The position numbers and the translations under genes are program-made. The notes under the pieces are model-generated. The model saw nothing but the letters and a program-made list of their open reading frames with translations. It did no database searches and was not told the DNA's origin. A stretch of DNA of 64,000 bases from Pseudobacteroides sp. (GTDB lineage: Bacteria > Bacillota > Clostridia > Acetivibrionales > DSM-2933): the NCBI RefSeq assembly GCF_036567765.1, contig NZ_DATCTU010000081.1, positions 1 through 64,000 on the forward strand. Reading direction: 5' to 3'. Positions 1 through 8,213 of this stretch are shown here, piece after piece. The number at the start of each line of letters is the position of its first letter. The stretch's first letter is position 1.

Positions 1-2
1 AT

Positions 3-86
3 CGTATTAAAGGATATAAACTACTTCCAATCCTTATTAATAATATTTCAAAGGTGGAAGATTATAGCAAACAATCTGTAGGATGA
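3..86 (+). CDS. possible 3' end of a protein cut by the window edge
   Basis: The frame from base 3 stays open to TGA at 84-86 and gives 27 residues that begin RIKGYKLLPILINN. The composition is protein-like, and the shape faintly recalls the C-terminal ends of some transposases, but the fragment is too short to name. An imperfect inverted repeat (AGCTACCG / CGGAAGCT) follows at about 106-130, which would suit the end of a mobile element or a terminator. Bases 131-435 hold nothing I can identify. Low confidence. Confidence 0.25.
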   Translation, partial: RIKGYKLLPILINNISKVEDYSKQSVG

Positions 87-435
87 GAAAAACCACGTAA
101 AACTAAGCTACCGAAATTCTACGGAAGCTAGGACAAGCTCACAACAAAACCAATCCATTGATTACTGCTAAAAAACAAAACAACAACAACTTAAGTACAA
201 AACATCCTTAAATCATAAATTAGAAATATTAAATTGTATCAAATAGATTATTTGATCTAAATGCTCTCTTGGATATGTAATTAATCAGTTTATTGAAATG
301 ATAATTAAATCGAGAAAATGATTACCACTATATATTTATTATACCACTAAATAATAGTTTTTTCAATCATACAATTTAGTTATATTTACTATTTGATTTT
401 TATGTAACACTAACAAATTACAAAGCCTACAATCC

Positions 436-1230
436 TTAAATTTGAGCAAACTCCAGCAATAATCCCTTAAATTTGTATTTGTCCAATAACTGATTTTTTG
501 ATATCTCAATTCTACCCTCAAGAGGATCTCCAATAATATATTTATCACCATTCATTCCAAGATAAACAACAACATGCCCAATTCCTATGACCTCAACTTC
601 AAGTATGGCTGGAGCACTGACATCCTTCAGTTCTTTGGATACTTTACATGTCACCTTCATTCCCTGTTCTCTGGCATACCTGAGAACCTGAGAAAGACCG
701 GTACCAGAACGACTTGTATATAAAGCTTTTGTCATCTCAGCTTCCGTCCGCTTTTGACCAAAATAATTATATACCGTTGCCATACATGACGGTGCACAAG
801 TAAAACCTTTCGATTGCATGCAAACACCATTTTTCCACTCATCTTTGAAGTCTTCATAATTTATCATTATAGGGAAATAGTTAATGTATTGTGGGATTAA
901 TATCAGTAAGGATATCATGTAGAAATACTTTTTATACTTGTCCAAGATTCCGCTGCTTTTCAGCCTTACTACATTAATGATAAAGCCTGTAAACAGCCCT
1001 ACAAAAACCGTTACTAATTCTATCCACCTAACAGCTTTAAATTCAATAATCCAAGCCGGCGTTATAAAAACCGGTATAATAAGAACAATCAAGGAAGGCA
1101 AACTCAAAAGGAAAAATATAACGCCCAATAGAACTTTTATTCTTTTATCCTTTGTTTTTTGCGAAATTCTGTGGCCTGCTATAAGCATTGCTATAGACAA
1201 GACAATGTTTATTAAAAGTTGTATCCCCAT
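436..1230 (-). CDS. membrane protein with C-terminal C39-like cysteine peptidase domain
   Basis: 264 residues. About four hydrophobic segments lie at residues 4-19, 31-55, 69-89 and 102-119, followed by a C39-like papain-fold domain. The probable nucleophile is C145 in QSKGFTCAPSCMATVYNYFG, which matches the DCGxA block of C39 peptidases. H219 in GIGHVVVYLG and D235 in YIIGDPLEG complete a plausible triad. C39 domains normally cut double-glycine leaders and are fused to ABC exporters; here there is no ABC domain and no precursor peptide nearby, so the substrate is unknown. Bacteriocin leader processing should not be assumed. The ATG at 1230 has AAAGGA 7 bases upstream. The gene stands alone, downstream of a LysM-GH18 gene on the same strand. 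Confidence 0.7.
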   Translation of the reverse strand: MGIQLLINIVLSIAMLIAGHRISQKTKDKRIKVLLGVIFFLLSLPSLIVLIIPVFITPAWIIEFKAVRWIELVTVFVGLFTGFIINVVRLKSSGILDKYKKYFYMISLLILIPQYINYFPIMINYEDFKDEWKNGVCMQSKGFTCAPSCMATVYNYFGQKRTEAEMTKALYTSRSGTGLSQVLRYAREQGMKVTCKVSKELKDVSAPAILEVEVIGIGHVVVYLGMNGDKYIIGDPLEGRIEISKNQLLDKYKFKGLLLEFAQI

Positions 1231-1278
1231 TCTACATTCCTTTACCCTTCATAAGTTGTATTTCATTAACAGTAATAG

Positions 1279-1314
1279 CTATATGTTTTGCAATAGATAT
1301 TGCAAAACATATAG
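1279..1314. other. perfect 16-bp hairpin in intergenic region
   Basis: CTATATGTTTTGCAAT (1279-1294) and its exact complement (1299-1314) are separated by the loop AGAT. The palindrome lies between the stop of the GH18 gene and the start of the C39-like gene, both on the minus strand. No clear U-tract follows on the minus strand, so it may be a poor terminator, a processing site or an operator. Confidence 0.6.
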
Positions 1315-1385
1315 TCTAAAACATCTCTTTATATCAAAACATTTTTCAAATTATATTTTATGCTTCACTAGCATTTGTCAATGTA

Positions 1386-2675
1386 TTATCTCAGCACCTT
1401 AACTATATTGAACATACTGTCTAGTACCTGCCAGTTCTGAGGGAAGGATTCGCCTAATACCCAATAACTTACCCCTCTAAGACCATACTCAACTACAGTT
1501 AAGAATTTGGCCCTGACACTTCTAGCATCCTCGAACCATACGATGTGCTGTTTTCTGTCCCTGTCATAATAATTAAAGTATGGCGATTGTGCCTCTGTAT
1601 CATATTTTACTATGGAGCCATACTCAGCAGCAATGCTTAGTGCGTCCTGCGGACTTATACGGGGTGCAAATGGCCCTCCTGCCACATATGGAAGCTTCCA
1701 GTCATAACCATACAACGGCATTCCCATCATTATTTTCTTTGGAGGTATTACAGAAACCGCATAATCCAAAACCTTTCTTACTGAATTTATTGGTGCTACA
1801 GGTAGAGGAGGTCCTCCTGACCATCCCCATTCATAGGTCATAAGTATTACAAAATCTGCAATTTCTCCATGAGCAGGATAATCATGAGCTTCATACCATT
1901 CCCCGGCCTGTTCTGCTGAAGTCTTTGGAGCTAGAGCAGTTGACAGAACAAAATTATTTCTGTGCATAATATCTGCTGCTTTTCTTAAAAAACTGTTGTA
2001 TAATTCCCTGTCTTCAGGAAAAATTCTCTCGAAATCAACATTTAACCCATAGAAACGTTTCCTCTTCATAATATCTATTACATTATCCAACAACTTTTGG
2101 GAAACAGCATTATCTGACAATATGGAATGAGCAATTTCACTGCTGAAATTACCATCACTGAAATTGGTTATAGCCATAAGGGATGCAACATTATAATTAG
2201 CTGCTGTGCTCCTTATGGCAGAATCATCAATATCTTTAAGTGTACCGTCATTATTTACCATATAACTAAAAGGAGTAATATAAGTTAAATATTTACCTAC
2301 CTCATTTACTATTTGTGTTTCATTCTGGGCAGTAGAAGGCTCTATATAAGCATTAACTTCCAAGTACCCATAATTTTTTCTTTGCTCCGGAATTCTTAAA
2401 GTCATTCCAACTTGAAGGATATAGGGATATGATATTCCGTTGTATTGTGCCAATGTTTCATATCTTATTCCAAATCTGTTCGAAATGGACCAGAGGCTGT
2501 CACCTGGCCTTACTGTATATGACGTTTCTGTGGTTGGAATAACCAAAGCCTGACCAATAACAAGAGCAGGAATTTCATATAATTTATTAACGGAACTGAT
2601 TGTATCCATACTGACCCCAAATCTTCTCGATATGGACCATAAGGAATCTCCGGGTTGGACAACATATATCGTCAA
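1386..2675 (-). CDS. yaaH: LysM-LysM-GH18 peptidoglycan hydrolase (YaaH/SleL family)
   Basis: 429 residues from a TTG start. Two LysM peptidoglycan-binding repeats occupy residues 1-95 (VVQPGDSLWSISRRFGV and TVRPGDSLWSISNRFGI). A GH18 barrel follows, with the active-site strand FYGLNVDFERIFPED, whose final E is the expected acid, and the later block MTYEWGWSGGPP. This is the layout of SleL/YaaH, N-acetylglucosaminidases that break down spore cortex fragments during germination, so a spore role is likely. There is no signal peptide, as is usual in this family. The longest frame starts at GTG 2684, but that GTG lies inside the Shine-Dalgarno-like AGGAAGTGG; the TTG at 2675 is correctly spaced and is preferred. 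Confidence 0.85.
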   Translation of the reverse strand: MTIYVVQPGDSLWSISRRFGVSMDTISSVNKLYEIPALVIGQALVIPTTETSYTVRPGDSLWSISNRFGIRYETLAQYNGISYPYILQVGMTLRIPEQRKNYGYLEVNAYIEPSTAQNETQIVNEVGKYLTYITPFSYMVNNDGTLKDIDDSAIRSTAANYNVASLMAITNFSDGNFSSEIAHSILSDNAVSQKLLDNVIDIMKRKRFYGLNVDFERIFPEDRELYNSFLRKAADIMHRNNFVLSTALAPKTSAEQAGEWYEAHDYPAHGEIADFVILMTYEWGWSGGPPLPVAPINSVRKVLDYAVSVIPPKKIMMGMPLYGYDWKLPYVAGGPFAPRISPQDALSIAAEYGSIVKYDTEAQSPYFNYYDRDRKQHIVWFEDARSVRAKFLTVVEYGLRGVSYWVLGESFPQNWQVLDSMFNIVKVLR

Positions 2676-2772
2676 ATTTTCCACTTCCTAATTAATTATT
2701 CCCATATCATGATATTCAAAAAAGGAAAAATTGACATTAATAAAGAGGTATATTAGATTTTTAATTATAAAA

Positions 2773-2854
2773 ACAAAATCGCTTGCGATTTTGCAACTTT
2801 GATTGTTGTCGTGAGAAATTATGGTGTGAATACACCATAATTTCCTAGACATAA
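2773..2854 (+). repeat. intergenic two-hairpin repeat, full copy A
   Basis: Reads ACAAAATCGCTTGCGATTTT (hairpin 1), a spacer containing TTGATTGTTGTC, then hairpin 2 with arms AAATTATGGTGT and ACACCATAATTT around GAAT, and the tail TCCTAGACATAA. Copies occur at 10645, 40493 and 41824, and partial copies at 12106, 22686, 33273, 39314, 42793 and 46580. The tail ends 3 bases before the terminator-like hairpin at 2858. Confidence 0.85.
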
Positions 2855-2857
2855 GCA

Positions 2858-2938
2858 AAACACTTTATACTAAATTTCCAGCTGCTCCAATGTCCAAAAT
2901 ATAGTCATTCGATAACTGTTCTTTAGTATAAAGTGTTT
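2858..2938 (-). terminator. long inverted repeat downstream of the starch-binding-like gene
   Basis: AAACACTTTATACTAAA (2858-2874) and its exact complement (2922-2938) form a 17-bp stem around a 47-base loop, 47 bases past the stop of the gene at 2985. Read on the minus strand it ends in TTTT and runs straight into the tail of repeat copy A. The large loop is unusual for an intrinsic terminator. Confidence 0.5.
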
Positions 2939-2984
2939 ATCATTTATTCTTTAAAATAGCTATTTCAAATTGCATAATCCGGTT

Positions 2985-3545
2985 TTACTTATCTTTTGAT
3001 GCTTTTGAGGTTTTTGTAGATGTTTTTGCTGCAGATGCCGATTTTGAAGCTTTCTTTGTTGTAGATGCTTTAGGTTCCTTATCCTTTATATCTTCAGAAG
3101 ACTTACTCTTGGATTTGGTGGAACTTTTCTTTTCGGTGGAAGCTTTAGCTGTCTTTTTTACTTCTTTTGATTCAGCTCCATCTTCTTTTTGGTCAGCTGT
3201 TTTGGCAGTTGACTTCTTTACAGCTTTTGCCTTTCCAGTAAATTTAACTGAGTAATTCATAAATGAGTTATTATCCCAGTTATCTGCACTGTCTTTAAAC
3301 GAAATATTCAGCTCATCTTGTAGTGTAATTTTGAACGACCCTTTAAAAACACCGTTTTCATTTTCCATTGGTATAAAGGCTTTATCCAACCACTCTTTAC
3401 CATACCCAATATGCAGGAAAATCTGATCCGCACCGCTTTTTGCCAATATTCCTTCGTAAGTTATTGTTACCTCATCTCCAACACCCAAGGAATAGTCGGA
3501 AATAAAAACACCGTTTTCTGCATATGGTTGAGAACTCAAACTCAT
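2985..3545 (-). CDS. CBM25-like starch-binding domain protein with Lys/Ser/Ala-rich tail
   Basis: 186 residues. Residues 1 to about 100 resemble a CBM25-type starch/glycogen-binding beta-sandwich (SLGVGDEVTITYEG, QIFLHIGYGKEW, ISFKDSADNWDNNS). The remaining 85 residues or so are low complexity, rich in K, S, A and T (KKSTAKTADQ, KKASKSASAAKTS), much like histone H1 tails. There is no signal peptide, so the protein is probably cytoplasmic and might bind glycogen, with the basic tail contacting polyanions; that role is inference. The start is set at ATG 3545 because GAGGTGATCTTA precedes it; the longer frame to 3611 has no such site and reads into the MITE at 3571. Confidence 0.7.
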   Translation of the reverse strand: MSLSSQPYAENGVFISDYSLGVGDEVTITYEGILAKSGADQIFLHIGYGKEWLDKAFIPMENENGVFKGSFKITLQDELNISFKDSADNWDNNSFMNYSVKFTGKAKAVKKSTAKTADQKEDGAESKEVKKTAKASTEKKSSTKSKSKSSEDIKDKEPKASTTKKASKSASAAKTSTKTSKASKDK

Positions 3546-3570
3546 TAAGATCACCTCAACATTAGTATTG

Positions 3571-3673
3571 TATATTAAAAGTGATAAATCTATTACATTT
3601 GTCTGTCGCAAATCCCGCTAAACCGTTCGTTATTTGCTCCGGCAAATGCAAGATTATTAGCACTTTTAATATA
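3571..3673. repeat. 103-bp MITE-like element, copy 1
   Basis: Ends are TATATTAAAAGTG (3571-3583) and CACTTTTAATATA (3661-3673), perfect 13-bp terminal inverted repeats. The second copy at 36094-36196 has the same length and opposite orientation and differs at 8 of 103 positions. Both sit just upstream of the start of a minus-strand gene. The ends begin and finish with TATA, so a TA target duplication is possible. No coding capacity. The remainder to 3873 shows nothing identifiable. Confidence 0.85.
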
Positions 3674-3873
3674 GTTAATTGCAAAGCATTTCATCCATTC
3701 CTTACTGCCTTGTTAAACACTGGTAAAACCAAGCTTTAGTGTTAACATTATAAAGTTTTCAAAATACACTTACAAATTATGTGCACTGACCTCTATTATT
3801 ATACCATAAATCTTATAAAAAACAAAACATTTTTGCATATGGAATAAATAGATATGTGCATATCAGCTGTCTA

Positions 3874-5064
3874 TTAAGTCTCAATGCCTCTACAAATGAC
3901 CCTTTCAAGAGTCGGTGTTATATTTAGTAAATCTTTTAACTTATTATACTCATCCATGGCTTTTTTGTTTTCACTGTGAACTTTCTCTGCAATAAGCATA
4001 AGATTTTTAGGCGTTTCAAGAGGTGAAATATATTCGAGAAGGGACACTTTATATCCCATACCTTCCAACAACATAGCCCTGATACCGTCGGTTAACACAT
4101 CTGCCATTCTCGCCTTAAGTATGCCATGTTTTAATATCTGAGAGAATGGATCATATGAGTATTGATTCAGAATTTCCTTCTGGCAGCACGGCACCATTAC
4201 CACAGCCTCAACATTGTTGTTTAATGCAACGCCCAGTGCATAATCGGTTGCAGTATCGCATGCATGGAGGCTTATGGCAAGATGTATCTTTCTGTCCGGT
4301 CTATAATTCCTGATATCCATTATTTTAAACTCCATATTGTTATACCCAAGCCTTGAAGCCATTTTTCTTGATGCCTGAATGACAGTTTCAGAATAGTCAA
4401 CACCAATGAAATATGACTTTTTCTTAAGAACTTCAGTTATATAGTAGTTTAATACAAACAAAAGATACGACTTTCCGCAGCCAGAGTCAAGAACTGTAAT
4501 ACAATCATTTTTATCTGCCAGCCTTTTTAACAGCCCGTTAAGTATTTCAACGAAATGATCGATCTGGTTGTATTTACGGATCATATCATTTTTGATTTTG
4601 CCATTTTCACTAAGAATTCCAATCTCTTTAAGAACGTCATCAGCCTGACCGATTTTTATAAGATAGTCACGATTGGCAATTTGGGAGGTTTCACTATGAT
4701 ACCCGTTTTTGATATCAGGAGCATTTTCTTTAGTTCCTGTTTCCTTGACGCTCATTTTTACATTTTTGTTGTCTGCCTCAATATAAATAGTAGTGCCTCT
4801 TTCTTCATATGTAACCAGTGCCGAATCATAGTTTTCCCCAAACTTGGATAGCCTTGCAGAAAGCCATTCTATCTCGGCAGTTTCAGTTTTTCCATTAAAA
4901 TTAATCTTAAGTTTACCGTCTTCTATTGAAATATTGGCTTTATATTCCCTTGTCCCCGACTTATAAACAGCAGATATTCCCTTAAAAAAATCAATCCTGT
5001 CCTTAATCCTTTGTTCTAAACCCATTAGAAAAAGCGACATCTTACTTATATTTTGCTTATTCAT
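3874..5064 (-). CDS. class I SAM-dependent methyltransferase (Methyltransf_32-like)
   Basis: 396 residues. The central Rossmann fold carries a SAM-binding loop VLDSGCGKSYLLFVLNYY (about residue 190), an acidic end of strand 2 in IGVDYSETVI, and the block AISLHACDTATDYAL typical of the Methyltransf_32 group, which includes proteins thought to methylate RNA. The N-terminal 130 residues are not recognised. It is the last gene of a minus-strand run behind a 16S m5C methyltransferase-like gene and an RsuA-like gene (21-base gap), which supports an RNA substrate. The exact target cannot be told from sequence. AGGGAG precedes the ATG at about 10 bases. Confidence 0.75.
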   Translation of the reverse strand: MNKQNISKMSLFLMGLEQRIKDRIDFFKGISAVYKSGTREYKANISIEDGKLKINFNGKTETAEIEWLSARLSKFGENYDSALVTYEERGTTIYIEADNKNVKMSVKETGTKENAPDIKNGYHSETSQIANRDYLIKIGQADDVLKEIGILSENGKIKNDMIRKYNQIDHFVEILNGLLKRLADKNDCITVLDSGCGKSYLLFVLNYYITEVLKKKSYFIGVDYSETVIQASRKMASRLGYNNMEFKIMDIRNYRPDRKIHLAISLHACDTATDYALGVALNNNVEAVVMVPCCQKEILNQYSYDPFSQILKHGILKARMADVLTDGIRAMLLEGMGYKVSLLEYISPLETPKNLMLIAEKVHSENKKAMDEYNKLKDLLNITPTLERVICRGIET

Positions 5065-5085
5065 ACTTTTGCTTCTCCCTGTCTT

Positions 5086-5829
5086 CTATATAAAAAGTCC
5101 TTTCCCTGCAGAATTCCTTAATGTTTCCAATTCTTCCTTTGTCAGCTCTCTGCACTCACCAGGCTTTAAGCTTTCATCAAGGAGTACTCCTCCCATTTCA
5201 ATCCTCTTTAAAAACCTTACTTCCTTGCCAATAGCTTCAAACATTCTCTTAACCTGGTGAAATTTTCCTTCAACTATGGTCAGCTCAATTTCCGAAGTGA
5301 TACCTGATCTTATTATGTCTAAAAGGGCAGGCATGGTCTTATACCCGTCATCTATTGTTATACCTTCAGCAAATGCTTTCTTGTCCGACTCTATAACCTC
5401 CCCGTTTATAAGGGCATAGTACTTCTTTCGAACATGCTTTTTAGGCGATAGAACTTCATGAGCCAAGTCACCATCATTAGTCATGATTAATAGCCCTTCC
5501 GTATCAATATCAAGCCTTCCGACAGGAAACAGCTTATAGTGAAAAACCTCTTCTGGCATAAGCTCAACAACTGTTTTGTGCCTTTGATCAAAGGTAGCAC
5601 TTATCACACCCTGAGGCTTGTTTAACATTAGGTATATAAACTCTTTATAATTTAAAACCTCCCCATTTATCTCAATTGTACTTGAATTGGGATCTATATG
5701 AATTCCACTATCCTTTACAACCTGTCCATCAACTTTTATAGAGCCATTTTTAACCATTGCCTTTATTTCTTTTCTCGTCCCATATCCGAAATTTGAAACG
5801 ACCTTATCCAATCGCTGAGTATTTCTCAT
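5086..5829 (-). CDS. rsuA: RsuA/RluB-family rRNA pseudouridine synthase
   Basis: 247 residues. An N-terminal S4 RNA-binding domain (RLDKVVSNFGYGTRKEIKAM) is followed by the pseudouridine synthase domain. The catalytic block is FPVGRLDIDTEGLLIMTNDG, in which the first Asp of RLDIDTEG is the nucleophile. KFHQVKRMFEAIGKEV is the conserved C-terminal RNA contact motif. The family converts single uridines in 16S or 23S rRNA; length and lack of extra domains favour RsuA, but RluB/E cannot be excluded. It sits between two methyltransferase genes in one operon. Confidence 0.88.
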   Translation of the reverse strand: MRNTQRLDKVVSNFGYGTRKEIKAMVKNGSIKVDGQVVKDSGIHIDPNSSTIEINGEVLNYKEFIYLMLNKPQGVISATFDQRHKTVVELMPEEVFHYKLFPVGRLDIDTEGLLIMTNDGDLAHEVLSPKKHVRKKYYALINGEVIESDKKAFAEGITIDDGYKTMPALLDIIRSGITSEIELTIVEGKFHQVKRMFEAIGKEVRFLKRIEMGGVLLDESLKPGECRELTKEELETLRNSAGKGLFI

Positions 5830-5884
5830 TTTTATCCTGCTTTCTGTCTAATTCTTTAGTTTATTTAGCATTTTTTAACATGTC

Positions 5885-7273
5885 CTAGCACATTCTTCGC
5901 CAGCCCTTGGGATACAGGTTTTTTACAATCCCCCCGTTGGATTTTGCCCATCCTAGAGTGTAGCCGTCAACACATACACAGGTTAAACCGTTATCCTGCC
6001 CCTCTATAATAAGGGTTTCACCCTTTAAATAACTTAACACCTCATTGGAATTTGAACTTAAGTCCATCACATTATTAATATCTTCTTTTTTCAGAGAAAT
6101 AACCATAGAATGAGAAGGATTAAACTTACCTTTACCAAACTCCCCTAAATACCAACCGAATTTGGCAATTTTAAGCCCATCAAGAGACGGGGTTTCATGG
6201 GGGAGACAGTACAAGTGGTTTCCCATAAGTTCAAACCTTCCATCTATTTCACAGTTAAAGTTCTCCTTTGTAAATTTGAAAAATTCGTTTAGTAAGTTTA
6301 TATCCACCTTAGATGAAGTATTTTTGCCTGTAAACCCAAGTTTTTCATGAGCAAGGGTATCTTTTTCACCCTTTTTCAGCATTGCGGTAAAATGTCCTTC
6401 TCCATCAAGCTTATGGGGCCATAGCCTTGAAGTTTTTATAAGTTCCCCATTCTCATCAGACCAATTGGGTCTACCGTCATCTATGCCCCCACACTTAGGA
6501 ATTCCACATATTGTGTAGTCTCGGTGCTTTTGTAAAAACTGGGAAATCATCATTTCATCTTCTTCAGGAGAAAATGTGCATGTGGAATAAATCATATACC
6601 CACCGGGCTTTAGAAGTTTATCCGCACTTTCTAAAATATCTCTTTGCATCAAAACACATTTGTCAGATTTAAAATTGCTCCAGCTTCTCTGTGCTTCTTC
6701 ATCCTTTCTAAACATGCCTTCTCCGGAACAGGGAGCATCCACCAAAACCTTGTCAAAAAAGGCACCAAACCGTGAAGCCAGATTATCGGGGGTTTCATTT
6801 GTGACTATGGCATTCCTGATACCGCACAGTTCAATATTCTTAACCAAAGCTTTTACCCTGTCCGCATTTATATCATTGGAAACCAAAATTCCTTTTCCCT
6901 CAAGCCCTGCCGCCAGCTGTACAGATTTTCCTCCAGGAGCTGCACATAAGTCAAGTATACGTTCACCCGGCTTTGCATTGGCGACAAATCCTGGATACAT
7001 GGCACTTGGTTCCTGAATGTAATAAAGTCCGGCATGATAATAAGGGTGCTTCCCTGGAGAATTATCTCCGCTGTAATAAAAACCATCCCTTGTCCAAGGT
7101 ATAGGTACAAGCTTAAACGGAGAAATCTTTATAAAGTCCTCAACTTTTATTTTAAGGGTGTTTATTCTTAATCCATAAAACCTTGGCTTGTTAAAGGAAT
7201 CCATAAACTGCTTGTATTCCTCTTCACCTAAAAGGTTTCTCATCTTTTCCAAAAATTCTAATGGTAATTTCAT
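5885..7273 (-). CDS. rsmF: RsmB/RsmF-type 16S rRNA m5C methyltransferase
   Basis: 462 residues. A NOL1/NOP2/Sun family enzyme: SAM motif ILDLCAAPGGKSVQLAA, the two catalytic cysteines in VLVDAPCSGEGMFRKD and MIYSTCTFSPEEDE, plus a C-terminal RNA-binding extension ending in LYPKGWRRM, as in RsmF/YebU-type proteins. It would make 5-methylcytosine in 16S rRNA. The start is ATG 7273, with AGGAG 7 bases upstream; the longer frame to 7333 lacks a ribosome site. It is the first gene of the RNA-modification operon. Confidence 0.88.
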   Translation of the reverse strand: MKLPLEFLEKMRNLLGEEEYKQFMDSFNKPRFYGLRINTLKIKVEDFIKISPFKLVPIPWTRDGFYYSGDNSPGKHPYYHAGLYYIQEPSAMYPGFVANAKPGERILDLCAAPGGKSVQLAAGLEGKGILVSNDINADRVKALVKNIELCGIRNAIVTNETPDNLASRFGAFFDKVLVDAPCSGEGMFRKDEEAQRSWSNFKSDKCVLMQRDILESADKLLKPGGYMIYSTCTFSPEEDEMMISQFLQKHRDYTICGIPKCGGIDDGRPNWSDENGELIKTSRLWPHKLDGEGHFTAMLKKGEKDTLAHEKLGFTGKNTSSKVDINLLNEFFKFTKENFNCEIDGRFELMGNHLYCLPHETPSLDGLKIAKFGWYLGEFGKGKFNPSHSMVISLKKEDINNVMDLSSNSNEVLSYLKGETLIIEGQDNGLTCVCVDGYTLGWAKSNGGIVKNLYPKGWRRMC

Positions 7274-7496
7274 AAAAAACTCCTGTAATATTCTACCGTA
7301 ATTTCTAAGGTATTTATAAATTGCCTTATACAAATTTTTAATATATTATAACACATAAAACATCAGCTTTTACACTCCAATAATATTTTAATAGATCATA
7401 GGGGTTATGCTGCCATAATTTATTAAACATAAAAAGAAGGGTTTTTAATTGCATTTGTAGAAATTTAATATAAACTTTTCAGGAAGGAGTATTTTT

Positions 7497-8126
7497 ATGA
7501 AAAGAATCATACCTTTTATTGTGGTTTTATCCCTTTTAGTAACTGTTGTGGTATCCGCTGAAAGCAATAATAAATATAACGGTTATGATATAGTCAAAGT
7601 AAATGTCAACAACACCGAGCTTAGCTTGGATGTTCCAGCTATAGTAATGAACGGAAGAACCCTCCTACCTATAAGAAAAGTTGCTGAAGCGGTAAACGGT
7701 ATAGTTACCTGGGATGGCAACACCAAAACCGCCAGTATTTTAAAGCCCCATGTAAACATAATTTTTGCCGAATCAAAAGACGGTTCCTCCATATCCGGAG
7801 AACCATCTGAGATAATACCATTTTGGACGGAATATGACAGGTATTTGTCCTACATTAGCATAAGCGGTCTTTCGGCCGGTAATCATACATTGTACTGCGG
7901 AATTTTCAAAACTGATAAAAACAACAATATTGACTTTAACAAACCTGTAGACACAAAAACAGAGCAAACTATAAACTCAACAGGCCCATACACCCCTGCA
8001 ATGTTTGCACTTGCTTGGGATAAGGCAAACATAAAGGAAGCCGGAACTTATTACTTTATGGTGAATTTAAAAGACGATGAAGGTAATTTCAAACCTATCG
8101 CCTCTTACTCAATGGAACTGAAATAA
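7497..8126 (+). CDS. secreted stalk-domain (copper amine oxidase N-terminal-like) protein
   Basis: 209 residues. An N-terminal signal peptide (KRIIPFIVVLSLLVTVVVSAES) is followed by one copper amine oxidase N-terminal-like domain (VPAIVMNGRTLLPIRKVAEA, VTWDGNTKTASI), a short beta fold common in clostridial secreted proteins and with no known catalysis. The C-terminal 110 residues look like a beta-sandwich of unknown role. AAGGAG lies 7-8 bases before the ATG. Two other stalk-domain genes are in the window, at 39430 and 58387. Confidence 0.75.
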   Translation: MKRIIPFIVVLSLLVTVVVSAESNNKYNGYDIVKVNVNNTELSLDVPAIVMNGRTLLPIRKVAEAVNGIVTWDGNTKTASILKPHVNIIFAESKDGSSISGEPSEIIPFWTEYDRYLSYISISGLSAGNHTLYCGIFKTDKNNNIDFNKPVDTKTEQTINSTGPYTPAMFALAWDKANIKEAGTYYFMVNLKDDEGNFKPIASYSMELK

Positions 8127-8152
8127 TATTTTGCTGTTTTTCTATAAAAATA

Positions 8153-8188
8153 GGGCGTTACAAAACTAACATTAGTTTTGTAACGCCC
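8153..8188. terminator. bidirectional terminator between convergent genes
   Basis: GGGCGTTACAAAACTAA (8153-8169), loop CA, then the exact complement (8172-8188): a 17-bp perfect stem. It lies 26 bases past the stalk-domain gene and 25 bases past the GntR gene, with T-rich sequence following on the plus strand. Confidence 0.9.
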
Positions 8189-8213
8189 CTCTTATATTGC
8201 CTGTTATTTGAAA

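Noticed and set aside
363..551. 62-residue minus-strand frame overlapping the C39-like gene end
   Set aside because: Overlaps the clear C39-like gene in another frame and shows no protein-like features.
938..1402. 154-residue plus-strand frame
   Set aside because: It runs antisense through the membrane part of the C39-like gene and an AT-rich gap, with no family resemblance.
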